Assembly (NCBI RefSeq): GCF_000189395.1
Contig: NZ_AEPB01000012.1
Span: forward strand, 46,156-110,155
DNA: 64,000 nt
Source: Planococcus donghaensis MPA1U2
Lineage (GTDB): Bacteria > Bacillota > Bacilli > Bacillales_A > Planococcaceae
Direction: 5' to 3'
The notes below the pieces were generated by a model. The model was not told the origin of the DNA. It did not search any database and was given only the letters and a program-made list of their open reading frames with translations. Of this stretch, positions 29,210 through 37,196 are shown in pieces (within the stretch, counting starts at the first letter, position 1; every line of letters begins with the position of its first letter). The translations under genes were made by a program, and so were the position numbers.

Positions 29210-29812
29210 TTAACGTGAGTAGTACTCAACGATCAACTGTTCGTTGATTTCAGCAGACAATTCGCTACGCTCTGGAAGGCGTACGAAAGTTCCTGTTTTG
29301 CTATCAGTATCGATAGTAACGTATTCAGGAACAAAGTTGTTTACTTCGATTGCTTCGTTTACTACATCAAGGTTGCTTGATTTTTCACGGAAAGCAATTG
29401 TTTGTCCTGGTTTCACGCTGAATGACGGGATGTCAACGCGTTTGCCATCAACAAGGATGTGGCCGTGGTTTACGATTTGGCGAGCTTGGCGACGAGTGCG
29501 CGCAAGACCTAAACGGTAAACAACGTTATCAAGGCGAGCTTCAAGAAGGATCATGAAGTTTTCACCATGTTTACCAGGCATTTTACCAGCTTTGTTGAAC
29601 AAAGTTTTGAACTGACGTTCGTTAACTCCGTACATGAAGCGTAGTTTTTGTTTTTCTTGTAATTGCAAACCATATTCAGAAACTTTTCTGCGTTGGTTAG
29701 CACCGTGTTGACCTGGTGCGTAAGGGCGTTTTTCTAATTCTTTACCTGTGCCTGTAAGGGAAATTCCTAAGCGGCGTGACAGTTTCCATGATGGACCTGT
29801 ATAACGAGACAT
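29210..29812 (-). CDS. rpsD: 30S ribosomal protein S4 (uS4)
   Basis: 200 residues, normal length. Binds 16S rRNA early in small-subunit assembly. It starts [16 protein letters not shown], continues [19 protein letters not shown], and has the S4 RNA-binding domain [20 protein letters not shown] near residue 95. In B. subtilis S4 is encoded alone and represses its own messenger RNA through a structured leader. Here too it is monocistronic, with a long leader. The RBS is GAGGAGGAGAC. Confidence 0.97.
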   Translation of the reverse strand: MSRYTGPSWKLSRRLGISLTGTGKELEKRPYAPGQHGANQRRKVSEYGLQLQEKQKLRFMYGVNERQFKTLFNKAGKMPGKHGENFMILLEARLDNVVYRLGLARTRRQARQIVNHGHILVDGKRVDIPSFSVKPGQTIAFREKSSNLDVVNEAIEVNNFVPEYVTIDTDSKTGTFVRLPERSELSAEINEQLIVEYYSR

Positions 29813-29992
29813 ATAAGTCTCCTCCTCTGTTTTTGGTTTTTAGAGTAAAATAAAAACCAGATGCATTCATGCTGCAAGCCATTTTATATTCTTGTACCTT
29901 CGCTCAGCAGCCAAAGAGTTACACGATACACCTGCTATGAGGAATAAAATGGACGAACACGCACATACAACTGCTGCGATTATTTTACACAA
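29813..29992 (-). promoter_or_regulatory. Long rpsD leader, probable S4 autoregulatory RNA
   Basis: About 180 transcribed bases lie between the promoter and rpsD. They include several complementary segments and a hairpin directly before the ribosome-binding site (29834-29859, TGGTTTTTA/TAAAAACCA). B. subtilis rpsD is repressed by S4 binding to such a leader. Structural equivalence here is inferred from position and length, not from alignment. Confidence 0.6.
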
Positions 29993-29997
29993 AGAAT

Positions 29998-30027
29998 AGT
30001 ATAACTGATTTTGTGAGTTCAAGTCAA
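29998..30027 (-). promoter_or_regulatory. SigA-type promoter of rpsD
   Basis: On the reverse strand TTGACT (30027-30022) and TATACT (30003-29998) are 18 bases apart. A strong promoter, as expected for a ribosomal protein gene. Confidence 0.75.
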
Positions 30028-30092
30028 CAGTAAGCTGTGGAATAGTTAGACACACTAACTTTCTTTTTTATATAAGACAATGTAGAATGGTA

Positions 30093-30122
30093 TTGAGAAT
30101 AGATGTAAGCGCTTTCTATAAT
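30093..30122 (+). promoter_or_regulatory. SigA-type promoter of megL
   Basis: TTGAGA at 30093 and TATAAT at 30117 are 18 bases apart. The start codon lies about 20 bases further on. A cre site fills the spacer. Confidence 0.75.
30104..30117 (+). promoter_or_regulatory. CcpA cre site in the megL promoter
   Basis: TGTAAGCGCTTTCT matches the cre consensus TGWAANCGNTNWCA at every position but the last. It lies between the -35 and -10, where bound CcpA would block RNA polymerase. Confidence 0.75.
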
Positions 30123-30142
30123 TAATAAGGGGTGTATAGGGC

Positions 30143-31351
30143 ATGAGAAAAAAAGAGATGAATTTTGAAACGGCGGTAATCCATAAAGGTTATGACAGTA
30201 CGAAGCATCATGATAGTTTGGTGACACCGCTTTATCAAACCTCGACTTACTCATTTGCAAATGCAGAGCAAGGAGAAGATCGCTTTGCAGGAAATTGTGA
30301 GGGGAATATTTATTCACGTCTTGGCAATCCGACAGTTCGTGTACTTGAGGAACGAATGGCGGAAATTGAAGGAGGTCAAGGAGCATTAGCTTTCGGGTCG
30401 GGGATGGCCTCAGTTAGTGCGATTTTGATTTATTTGACTAAAGCAGGAGATCACGTGCTTTGTTCTCGAGGTATTTATGGCTGTACGTTCGGACTGTTAG
30501 AAATTATGGAAGAAAAATACGGCATTACACATAGCTTGGTTTCAATGACTACGGAAGAAGAAGTAGAAAGAGCGATTCGACCAGAGACGGTTTGCATTTA
30601 TGTGGAAACGCCAATCAATCCAACAATGGAACTGGTAAATCTTGAAGCTGTTATGGCTGTGGCTAAAAAATACAATATTCGGGTGGTAGTTGATAATACA
30701 TTCTGTTCACCTTATTTGCAAAATCCATTACGAATGGGTGCAGATTTTGTTTTGCATAGCGCAACGAAATACTTGAATGGTCACGGGGATGTAGTTGGTG
30801 GAGTGCTCGTTGGTAGTGACGCGGAAGAAATGCAGCATATTCGAATGACCGTACAAAAAGATGTAGGTGGCATTATGTCACCATTTGATGCGTGGCTATT
30901 GCTCAGAGGATTAAAAACGTTACATGTCCGTATGGATCGACATATTAGCAACACAAAAGTTGTATTAGCCTTTTTAAAACAACAAGAAATCGTGAAAAAT
31001 ATATATTATCCGTTTGATGACAGTCATCCGCAGGTTGAAATTGCCAAACGCCAAATGCGTGAAGGTGGTGGGTTGATTTCATTTGAAATCCAAGGTGGTA
31101 AAAAAGAAGCGCAAGCCTTTTTAAATGCCTTGTCCCTTATCAAAATTGCGGTTAGTCTAGGCGATGCTGAAACATTAATTCAACATCCAGCAACAATGAC
31201 GCATGCAGTGGTACCCCCTGAAAGCAGACAAGCGATGGGCATAAGTGACTCGTTGCTGCGTTTATCGATTGGACTAGAGCATACGGATGATTTGATCGCT
31301 GATTTAACTAAAGCATTCGAGCAAGTAAAACCAAAACTCCAAGAAATTTAA
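30143..31351 (+). CDS. megL: Methionine gamma-lyase-like PLP enzyme (Cys/Met metabolism family)
   Basis: 402 residues of the trans-sulfuration PLP family. NIYSRLGNPTVRVLEERMA binds the cofactor phosphate region, and LHSATKYLNGHGDVVGG contains the PLP lysine near residue 210. The SRGIYGCTFGLLE segment has the Tyr-Gly-Cys-Thr-Phe of methionine gamma-lyases, whose active-site cysteine is diagnostic, so degradation of methionine to methanethiol, 2-oxobutyrate and ammonia is likely. Cystathionine gamma-lyase or homocysteine-handling activity cannot be excluded. The start follows AAGGGGTG. A cre site in its promoter suggests it is used when good carbon sources are gone. Confidence 0.82.
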   Translation: MRKKEMNFETAVIHKGYDSTKHHDSLVTPLYQTSTYSFANAEQGEDRFAGNCEGNIYSRLGNPTVRVLEERMAEIEGGQGALAFGSGMASVSAILIYLTKAGDHVLCSRGIYGCTFGLLEIMEEKYGITHSLVSMTTEEEVERAIRPETVCIYVETPINPTMELVNLEAVMAVAKKYNIRVVVDNTFCSPYLQNPLRMGADFVLHSATKYLNGHGDVVGGVLVGSDAEEMQHIRMTVQKDVGGIMSPFDAWLLLRGLKTLHVRMDRHISNTKVVLAFLKQQEIVKNIYYPFDDSHPQVEIAKRQMREGGGLISFEIQGGKKEAQAFLNALSLIKIAVSLGDAETLIQHPATMTHAVVPPESRQAMGISDSLLRLSIGLEHTDDLIADLTKAFEQVKPKLQEI

Positions 31352-31390
31352 AAAAACCCCGAAACTCATCAATTGAGTTTCGGGGTTTAC
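31352..31390. terminator. Bidirectional terminator between megL and ytsP
   Basis: AAACCCCGAAACTC and GAGTTTCGGGGTTT form a perfect 14-base stem with a 7-base loop between convergent genes. Confidence 0.88.
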
Positions 31391-31396
31391 TTTCTA

Positions 31397-31876
31397 TTAT
31401 AAATGTTTCATTAACACGTTAGCGAAAAGTTCTAAGCCTTGTTGATCGTCTTTTGTGAAACGATCTAGCTCAGGGCTATCAATATCTAAAACGCCGATCA
31501 CTTGGTCTTCTTTCATAAGAGGCACAACGATTTCAGAACGTGTTGCTGCATCACAAGCGATGTGGCCAGGGAATGCTTGAACGTCTTCCACTAACATTGT
31601 TCTTTTGTCAGCAACGGCAGTACCGCAAACGCCTTTTCCGACAGGAATGCGTACACAAGCTGGAAGACCTTGGAAAGGTCCGAGTACAAGCTCTCCTTCT
31701 TCCATTAAGTAAAACCCAACCCAGTTGATGCGCTCAAGAAATTGATTGAGTAAAGCAGAGGCGTTGCTCAAGTTGGCGATGCTATTTTTTTCTCCTTCTA
31801 ACAAAGCATCTAATTGCTTTGAAAGCATAGTGTATTGATCAATACTGTTACCACTGTAGTTTGTTTGTGTGAACAT
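31397..31876 (-). CDS. ytsP: Free methionine-(R)-sulfoxide reductase, GAF domain (YtsP)
   Basis: 159 residues, one GAF domain. It has the three conserved cysteines of the free-methionine-R-sulfoxide reductases: GLPACVRIP, GKGVCGTAV and GHIACDAATRSEI. These enzymes reduce free oxidised methionine with thioredoxin. ERINWVGFYLMEEGELVLGPFQG and DQVIGVLDIDS frame the ligand pocket. It lies downstream of hisJ, 49 bases away, on the same strand and probably in the same transcript. Confidence 0.9.
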   Translation of the reverse strand: MFTQTNYSGNSIDQYTMLSKQLDALLEGEKNSIANLSNASALLNQFLERINWVGFYLMEEGELVLGPFQGLPACVRIPVGKGVCGTAVADKRTMLVEDVQAFPGHIACDAATRSEIVVPLMKEDQVIGVLDIDSPELDRFTKDDQQGLELFANVLMKHL

Positions 31877-31925
31877 AAAAATTTCCCTCGTTTCGATTTG
31901 TTGTATTTTTTTAAAACTTATCTCG

Positions 31926-32726
31926 TTAACTTAAGTAAGTATAAATTTTGTCGTAATGCTTATGCAAGCCATTGACACTGTGGGCATCTGATCCGAAGAC
32001 TAACGGAATGCCAAGTGACTTAGCAAATTCGATATAAGCGAGCGGAGGATATGCTTCCAAACACTCTGGTTTCGAATATCCCGCACCGTTTACATCTAGT
32101 TCCATCCCTGTTTTCTTCATAAGCTGAAGAATGTGTCGAATTTGATTGTCATCATCGATCTTTTCGCCATGTGCTTTTTGGAATTTATGAATTAATGTAG
32201 GATGACCAATTCGAGTTGGTTTAAATTTTCCAAGATCCGCATAAATCGACTTTTCAAGTGTGTCATAATAAAGCTGATAGGCTCTTTCTACAGATCCACA
32301 AGCGGCTGCGAGCTCTGCAAAAACTTCTTTACTAAAGTCAGCGCAAAAATATTGATTATTTATTTTTAGAAAATGAACAGATAAAATCGCATCGTCTAGT
32401 AAGGGGCCAATTTCATCTAAAAAAAGTGCGGTCTCTTTTTCATAGCCTTCGATATAGTCAACTTCCAATCCTAAACGAATGCGGATATCTTTTTTATAAA
32501 CATGTTTAAGATAGGTAATTTCATCTATATAGGCAGTTAGCTGAGTTGCGCTCATGCCGCTGTCTTGGTCAGGTGTCGGATCGGTGAAATTTGCTGGAAG
32601 TGGTGCATGTTCTGTAAATGAAATATCGGTAAATCCGGATTTTATTGCTTTTTTAATGTATAATTCAGTTGAGTCTTTTGTCCCGTGTGGACAATAAGGG
32701 GTGTGAATGTGACCATCTCGTTTCAT
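31926..32726 (-). CDS. hisJ: Histidinol-phosphatase, PHP type
   Basis: 266 residues. A PHP-fold metal enzyme that removes phosphate from histidinol phosphate in histidine synthesis. Metal ligands are visible in DGHIHTPYCPHG at the start, FTEHAPLP near residue 42, GLEVDYIEGYE near 95, RIGHPTLI and GSDAHSVNGLHKHY near the end. The start at 32726 follows GAGGATG and matches the family; upstream in-frame codons lack a box. Divergent from ezrA. No other his genes are near. Confidence 0.88.
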   Translation of the reverse strand: MKRDGHIHTPYCPHGTKDSTELYIKKAIKSGFTDISFTEHAPLPANFTDPTPDQDSGMSATQLTAYIDEITYLKHVYKKDIRIRLGLEVDYIEGYEKETALFLDEIGPLLDDAILSVHFLKINNQYFCADFSKEVFAELAAACGSVERAYQLYYDTLEKSIYADLGKFKPTRIGHPTLIHKFQKAHGEKIDDDNQIRHILQLMKKTGMELDVNGAGYSKPECLEAYPPLAYIEFAKSLGIPLVFGSDAHSVNGLHKHYDKIYTYLS

Positions 32727-32879
32727 AACGGCATCCTCTTTTCTACTTATTAAAAAATATAATCGCTTTTCTTCTAATTTGGCAAACAAAAGAGTAGAAT
32801 ACATGTTAAAATAGAAGAATCATGAATACATTTACGTATAACTGGTAATGTGATTTTGGAACAGGGGGCTATGTGACTT

Positions 32880-34583
32880 ATGATGGAGTATATCATCATT
32901 GCGGTCATCATTCTATTAGCGGTAACAATCATTGGTTTTATGTTTCGCAAAAAACATTTAGCTGAAATTGAACGCTTGGAACAGTTAAAACTGCAAATAC
33001 AAAATAAACCAATTCTTGAAGAACTAACTAAAGTGAAACAACTAAACATGAATGGCCAGACAGAAGAAATGTTCGAGCGCTGGCGCAACGTATGGACTGA
33101 AATCATGGACGTACATATCCCGAAAATTGATGCTTCATTATATGATGCCGAAGAGGCCATCAACCGTTTTAGATTTAGCAAAGCGTCAAAACTAGAACAG
33201 GATACAGAAGTGAAAATCGATAGCGTCGACCAGCAGATGAACAGCATTTTGGTGGAGTTGGAAGAATTGATCGGAAGCGAAGAGAAAAATCGCAGTGAAA
33301 TTGATCTTCTTCAAGAAAAATACCGCCGTGCAAGAAAAAATCTATTGGCGCACCATCAATCGTATGGAGATGCAGGTGAACCGCTAGAGAAAAAACTAGA
33401 ATCGTTTATTCCGTTATTTGATGAATATGAAAAATTAACAGGCGAAGGCAATTACTTAAAAGCACGTGAAATTGTCATTGGATTGTCTGCAGAAGGTGAA
33501 GAAGCTTTCTTACTAGTAGACGATATTCCATCCCTGTTGGCGGATATTCAAACGAAAATTCCTTCTTACATTGCTGAGTTGCGTCAAGGCAAGAGCGAAA
33601 TGGAAGAAAACTCTTACTACCTAGGCCATCTAGAGTTAACTTTACAGCTTGATGAAATAGAAGAAGAGTTAGAAGTATTAAAAGAAAATATCGCAAATCT
33701 AGAAATGACTCAAACGAAAATTGCTGTTGAAAAAATAAAAGACCGCATCGATTCGTTTTATGAAATGTTGGAAAAAGAAGTTGAAGCGAAGATGTATGTC
33801 GATGAACATCGCGTAGATACGGAACGACATTTAGAAGTTGTCGCACGTGATACAAAAGAAATGGAAGAAGAAAGCCGATATGTTCAGCATAGCTATAAAA
33901 TTAGTGAAAGCGAAGCGGCTATTCCTAAATCATGTATGGACAAGATGGAGCAATTAGCTAAACGATTTGAACTGCTGATGACGCGTTTAGAGGAAGATCA
34001 ATCCGCTTACTCTAGTCTGCAAGAAGAGTTGGTTCATATTCGCGAAGATTTATCGATTGTCGATTCGACTCAAATTGATTTTATGACTTCATTGAAGAGC
34101 TTGCGTATTGAAGAAAATAAGGCTCGTGAAAAAGTAGAGCTTTTAAAACGCAAATTGCAAGAAACCGATCGTTTGCTACACAAAGCTAACATTCCGGGAA
34201 TTCCTGAAGACATGGATGTACGACTTGAAGAAGCTGAAGAGCATCTGTTTGTGACGATGCAAACTTTACGAGAAGTTCCGTTAAATATTAAGCTTGTTCA
34301 TAGTTATTTAGAGCAAGCTGAAAAGAGTATTGAAGAGGGTCATGCGAAAGCAGTTGAAATCGTTGAAAATGTCTTATTAATTGAGCGCATTATTCAATAC
34401 GGAAACCGCTACCGCAAATCTAATCTTCAATTGGATGCAAAACTCGAAGAAGCAGAAGAATCATTCCGACAGCTTCGCTATACAAAAGCATTAGAAGAAG
34501 CTGCCACGGCAGTGGAAAACTTTGAACCTGGTTCAATGAAACGAATTGAAGTATTGGTCAAAGAAGATGCTTGGAACATTTAA
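32880..34583 (+). CDS. ezrA: Septation ring formation regulator EzrA
   Basis: 567 residues. One N-terminal membrane helix (YIIIAVIILLAVTIIGFMF) is followed by a cytoplasmic spectrin-like run of long helices, as in EzrA of B. subtilis and Staphylococcus. It bridges membrane and FtsZ and limits Z-ring formation to mid-cell. KILEELTKVKQLNMNGQTEEMFERW-like and ERIIQYGNRYRKSN near the C-terminus (the QNR patch region) are recognisable. An AGGGGG box precedes the ATG. An adjacent ATG at 32883 is possible. Confidence 0.93.
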   Translation: MMEYIIIAVIILLAVTIIGFMFRKKHLAEIERLEQLKLQIQNKPILEELTKVKQLNMNGQTEEMFERWRNVWTEIMDVHIPKIDASLYDAEEAINRFRFSKASKLEQDTEVKIDSVDQQMNSILVELEELIGSEEKNRSEIDLLQEKYRRARKNLLAHHQSYGDAGEPLEKKLESFIPLFDEYEKLTGEGNYLKAREIVIGLSAEGEEAFLLVDDIPSLLADIQTKIPSYIAELRQGKSEMEENSYYLGHLELTLQLDEIEEELEVLKENIANLEMTQTKIAVEKIKDRIDSFYEMLEKEVEAKMYVDEHRVDTERHLEVVARDTKEMEEESRYVQHSYKISESEAAIPKSCMDKMEQLAKRFELLMTRLEEDQSAYSSLQEELVHIREDLSIVDSTQIDFMTSLKSLRIEENKAREKVELLKRKLQETDRLLHKANIPGIPEDMDVRLEEAEEHLFVTMQTLREVPLNIKLVHSYLEQAEKSIEEGHAKAVEIVENVLLIERIIQYGNRYRKSNLQLDAKLEEAEESFRQLRYTKALEEAATAVENFEPGSMKRIEVLVKEDAWNI

Positions 34584-34595
34584 ACAAAACAAAAT

Positions 34596-34634
34596 GTAAA
34601 GCCACCAGCTACTATTGCTGGTGGTTTTCTTTTC
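34596..34634 (+). terminator. Terminator after ezrA
   Basis: GCCACCAGC and GCTGGTGGT make a 9-base stem with a 7-base loop, followed by TTTCTTTT. The ribosome-binding site of the next gene follows directly, so read-through may be part of its expression. Confidence 0.7.
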
Positions 34635-34646
34635 GGAGGTGGAAAG

Positions 34647-35750
34647 ATGATTTACTTGGATAATAGTGCTACGACTAAACCAAAAAAAGAAGTACTTGAT
34701 ACGTTTGTAAAAGTGAACGAACAATTTTATGCCAACCCAGCTTCTTTACATGAACTAGGCAATCAGGCGGAAGATTTGTTAGAAACGGCACGGAGTCAAT
34801 TAAAAGAGTTGCTGCATATGGAGAAGATTATCTTTACATCTGGTGGTACAGAAGCAAATAACTTAGCGTTAATTGGGACGGCACGAAACTATCAACACCG
34901 TGGGAAACATATTATTACTTCAGAAACAGAACATCCTTCTGTGTTGAAAAGTGTGGCTGCTTTAGAAAGTGAAGGATTTGAAATTACGCGCTTACCAGTC
35001 GGGAATTTTGGGGAAATCAACATTGACAAGTTGAAAAATTCTTTGCGAAACGATACGATTTTGGTATCACTCATGCATGTGAATAATGAAATTGGAACGG
35101 TTCATCCAATTGCAGAGATCGCACATCTTTTGAAAAAACGGCGAATCTTTTTCCATGTGGATGCTGTGCAAAGTGTTGGGAAACTCCAATTTGATCCAAC
35201 TGCCATGCCAAACTTATTGTCTATATCAGGGCATAAAATCCATGGTTTAAAAGGTAGTGGGGTATTAGCGTATACTGGAGTAGAATTACAAGCTATCCAG
35301 TACGGGGGAGGTCAAGAGTCAGCATTGCGAAGCGGTACTGTTTCTGTTCCAAATGCAGTGGCTTTAGCGAAAGCTTTGAGACTGACCGAGCCAAATCCCC
35401 TATATAACCAATGGAATCAAGAGTTACGTCAGTTTTTCTCGGAATTTGCGGGGATCAAAATTGTGAGTCCAGAAAATGGGGCGTCATATATTTTGTCAGT
35501 AGCAGTGAAAGGATTAAAAGGCGAAATTTTAGTATCCGGTTTACAAAAAGAATCAGTAATCGTCTCTACTTCAAGTGCATGCTCATCAAAAAATAGCCAA
35601 GCAAGTCCAGTGATTCGAGCGATTGGCTTGCCACGTGAGTTTAAGGACGGTGTCATTCGAATCAGCTTTGGCGAATTGACAACAGAACAAGACATTCAAG
35701 CGCTAAAAAAAGCGTTTCAGCGGGTATACCGCATGATTAAAGGAGTTTAA
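34647..35750 (+). CDS. nifZ: Cysteine desulfurase (NifZ, partner of ThiI)
   Basis: PLP enzyme that takes sulfur from cysteine, 367 residues. IYLDNSATTKPKKEV opens it; the PLP lysine is in SISGHKIHGLKGSG near residue 198; the persulfide cysteine is in STSSACSSKNSQ near 310. It lies 6 bases upstream of thiI, the pair that in B. subtilis makes 4-thiouridine in tRNA, so sulfur transfer to ThiI is the likely job. CGGAGGTGG precedes the start. Confidence 0.92.
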   Translation: MIYLDNSATTKPKKEVLDTFVKVNEQFYANPASLHELGNQAEDLLETARSQLKELLHMEKIIFTSGGTEANNLALIGTARNYQHRGKHIITSETEHPSVLKSVAALESEGFEITRLPVGNFGEINIDKLKNSLRNDTILVSLMHVNNEIGTVHPIAEIAHLLKKRRIFFHVDAVQSVGKLQFDPTAMPNLLSISGHKIHGLKGSGVLAYTGVELQAIQYGGGQESALRSGTVSVPNAVALAKALRLTEPNPLYNQWNQELRQFFSEFAGIKIVSPENGASYILSVAVKGLKGEILVSGLQKESVIVSTSSACSSKNSQASPVIRAIGLPREFKDGVIRISFGELTTEQDIQALKKAFQRVYRMIKGV

Positions 35751-35756
35751 ACAGTT

Positions 35757-36959
35757 ATGAAAACCAATCAAATTCTTGTGCGATATGGGGAATTATCAAC
35801 TAAAGGAAAAAATCGCAGCTCATTTATTGGAAGACTGCGTGACAATGTCAGACAAACATTTTCTGATTTAGAACAAATTCATATAAAGGCTGAACGTGAT
35901 CGTATGTTTATTACTTCAGACGATGAACAAGAACTAGCACAAGTGATTGAGCGTTTGCCGTATGTATTTGGCATTCAATCGTTTAGTCCAGTAACGGCAT
36001 GTGAATTAGACATCGAAGCGATGAAAAAAACAGCCGAAGCAGTGATTGCTAAAATAGAAGATACCGATAAAAGTTTTAAAGTATCGGTAAAAAGACCATA
36101 TAAAGAATTCCCGTATGAAAAACCAGAAATTATGAAAGAACTAAGTTCACATGTATTAAGAGCTTTTCCGGATTTGAAAGTACAAATGAAAGATCCTGAA
36201 ATTGATTTGAAAGTAGAAGTTCGTAAAGAAGCTGTTTATATGATGGCGGAAGTGATTCAAGGAGCAGGTGGCTTGCCAGTAGGAGCAGGTGGCAAAGCAT
36301 TGCTCATGCTATCAGGCGGTTTAGACAGTCCAGTTGCAGGCTATCATATGTTAAAGCGTGGCGTTCGATTAGACTTAATCCATTTTTTCAGCCCGCCGTT
36401 TACAAATGATCGTGCTAAAGAAAAGGTTTTTGATTTGGCTGAGCGATTGTCGCAGTTTGGTTCTTCTGTCAAACTGCATGTTATTCCTTTTACGAAACTT
36501 CAACAAGAAGTGCATAAGCAAGTGCCAGATAATATCACAATGACTTCTACGCGTCGAATGATGATGCGCGTAGCGGATTTAGTATTAGCTGAGACCAATT
36601 GCCGAGCAATTGTGACTGGAGAAAGCTTAGGGCAAGTTGCGAGTCAAACTTTAGAAAGTATGCAAGCAATCAATGCAGTGACGAACACGCCGGTATTGCG
36701 TCCGCTTATTGCGATGGACAAACTTGAAATTATTGATATTGCACAACAAATAGAGACTTACGATATTTCGATACGTCCGTTTGAAGATTGCTGTACTATT
36801 TTCACCCCGGCAAATCCGAAGACAAAGCCAAAACTTGAAAAAGTTGAGTACTACGAAAACTTTGTGTCTTTTGACGAGTTAATTGAAGAAGCTGTAGCAG
36901 AGCGTGAAATTATCAAATTCCCGCGCCCTAAAGTTAACCAATTTGAAGACCTGTTATAA
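35757..36959 (+). CDS. thiI: tRNA 4-thiouridine synthetase ThiI
   Basis: 400 residues. N-terminal ferredoxin-like and THUMP domains bind tRNA (ILVRYGELSTKGKNR at the start). The PP-loop ATPase has MLSGGLDSPVAGY near residue 184, and SMQAINAVTNTPVLRPLI and FEDCCTIFTP follow. It adenylates U8 of tRNA for sulfur insertion. There is no C-terminal rhodanese domain, as in other Bacillales ThiI, so the desulfurase must deliver sulfur to a cysteine in the ThiI core or directly. Operon with nifZ. Confidence 0.94.
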   Translation: MKTNQILVRYGELSTKGKNRSSFIGRLRDNVRQTFSDLEQIHIKAERDRMFITSDDEQELAQVIERLPYVFGIQSFSPVTACELDIEAMKKTAEAVIAKIEDTDKSFKVSVKRPYKEFPYEKPEIMKELSSHVLRAFPDLKVQMKDPEIDLKVEVRKEAVYMMAEVIQGAGGLPVGAGGKALLMLSGGLDSPVAGYHMLKRGVRLDLIHFFSPPFTNDRAKEKVFDLAERLSQFGSSVKLHVIPFTKLQQEVHKQVPDNITMTSTRRMMMRVADLVLAETNCRAIVTGESLGQVASQTLESMQAINAVTNTPVLRPLIAMDKLEIIDIAQQIETYDISIRPFEDCCTIFTPANPKTKPKLEKVEYYENFVSFDELIEEAVAEREIIKFPRPKVNQFEDLL

Positions 36960-36979
36960 ATATGAAGCCTCCTTAAGGT

Positions 36980-37028
36980 AATACACCCCGAAAGTTAGAG
37001 TTCAAATCTAACTTTTGGGGTGTTTTTA
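36980..37028 (+). terminator. Terminator after thiI
   Basis: ACACCCC(G)AAAGTTAGA pairs with TCTAACTTT(T)GGGGTGT around a 7-base loop, followed by TTTTA. A long, strong hairpin. Confidence 0.88.
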
Positions 37029-37151
37029 TATTGATTAAAGTAGAAGGCGTGATAAATAAGAAAAGTCAGAGAGAGAAAACAATGTTTCGGTATAATTTAT
37101 TTTCTAGTAGTCGAACTATATGAAATTGTATGAATACTTAAAATTCTATTG

Positions 37152-37157
37152 TATAAT
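37152..37157 (+). promoter_or_regulatory. -10 element of the acyl-CoA synthetase promoter
   Basis: TATAAT lies 40 bases upstream of the start. The best upstream hexamer, TTGTAT at 37126, is 20 bases away, so the -35 is uncertain. Confidence 0.45.
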
Positions 37158-37196
37158 AATAATGGGTTAGTTATTACATCAAGAGCGGGAGGAATT

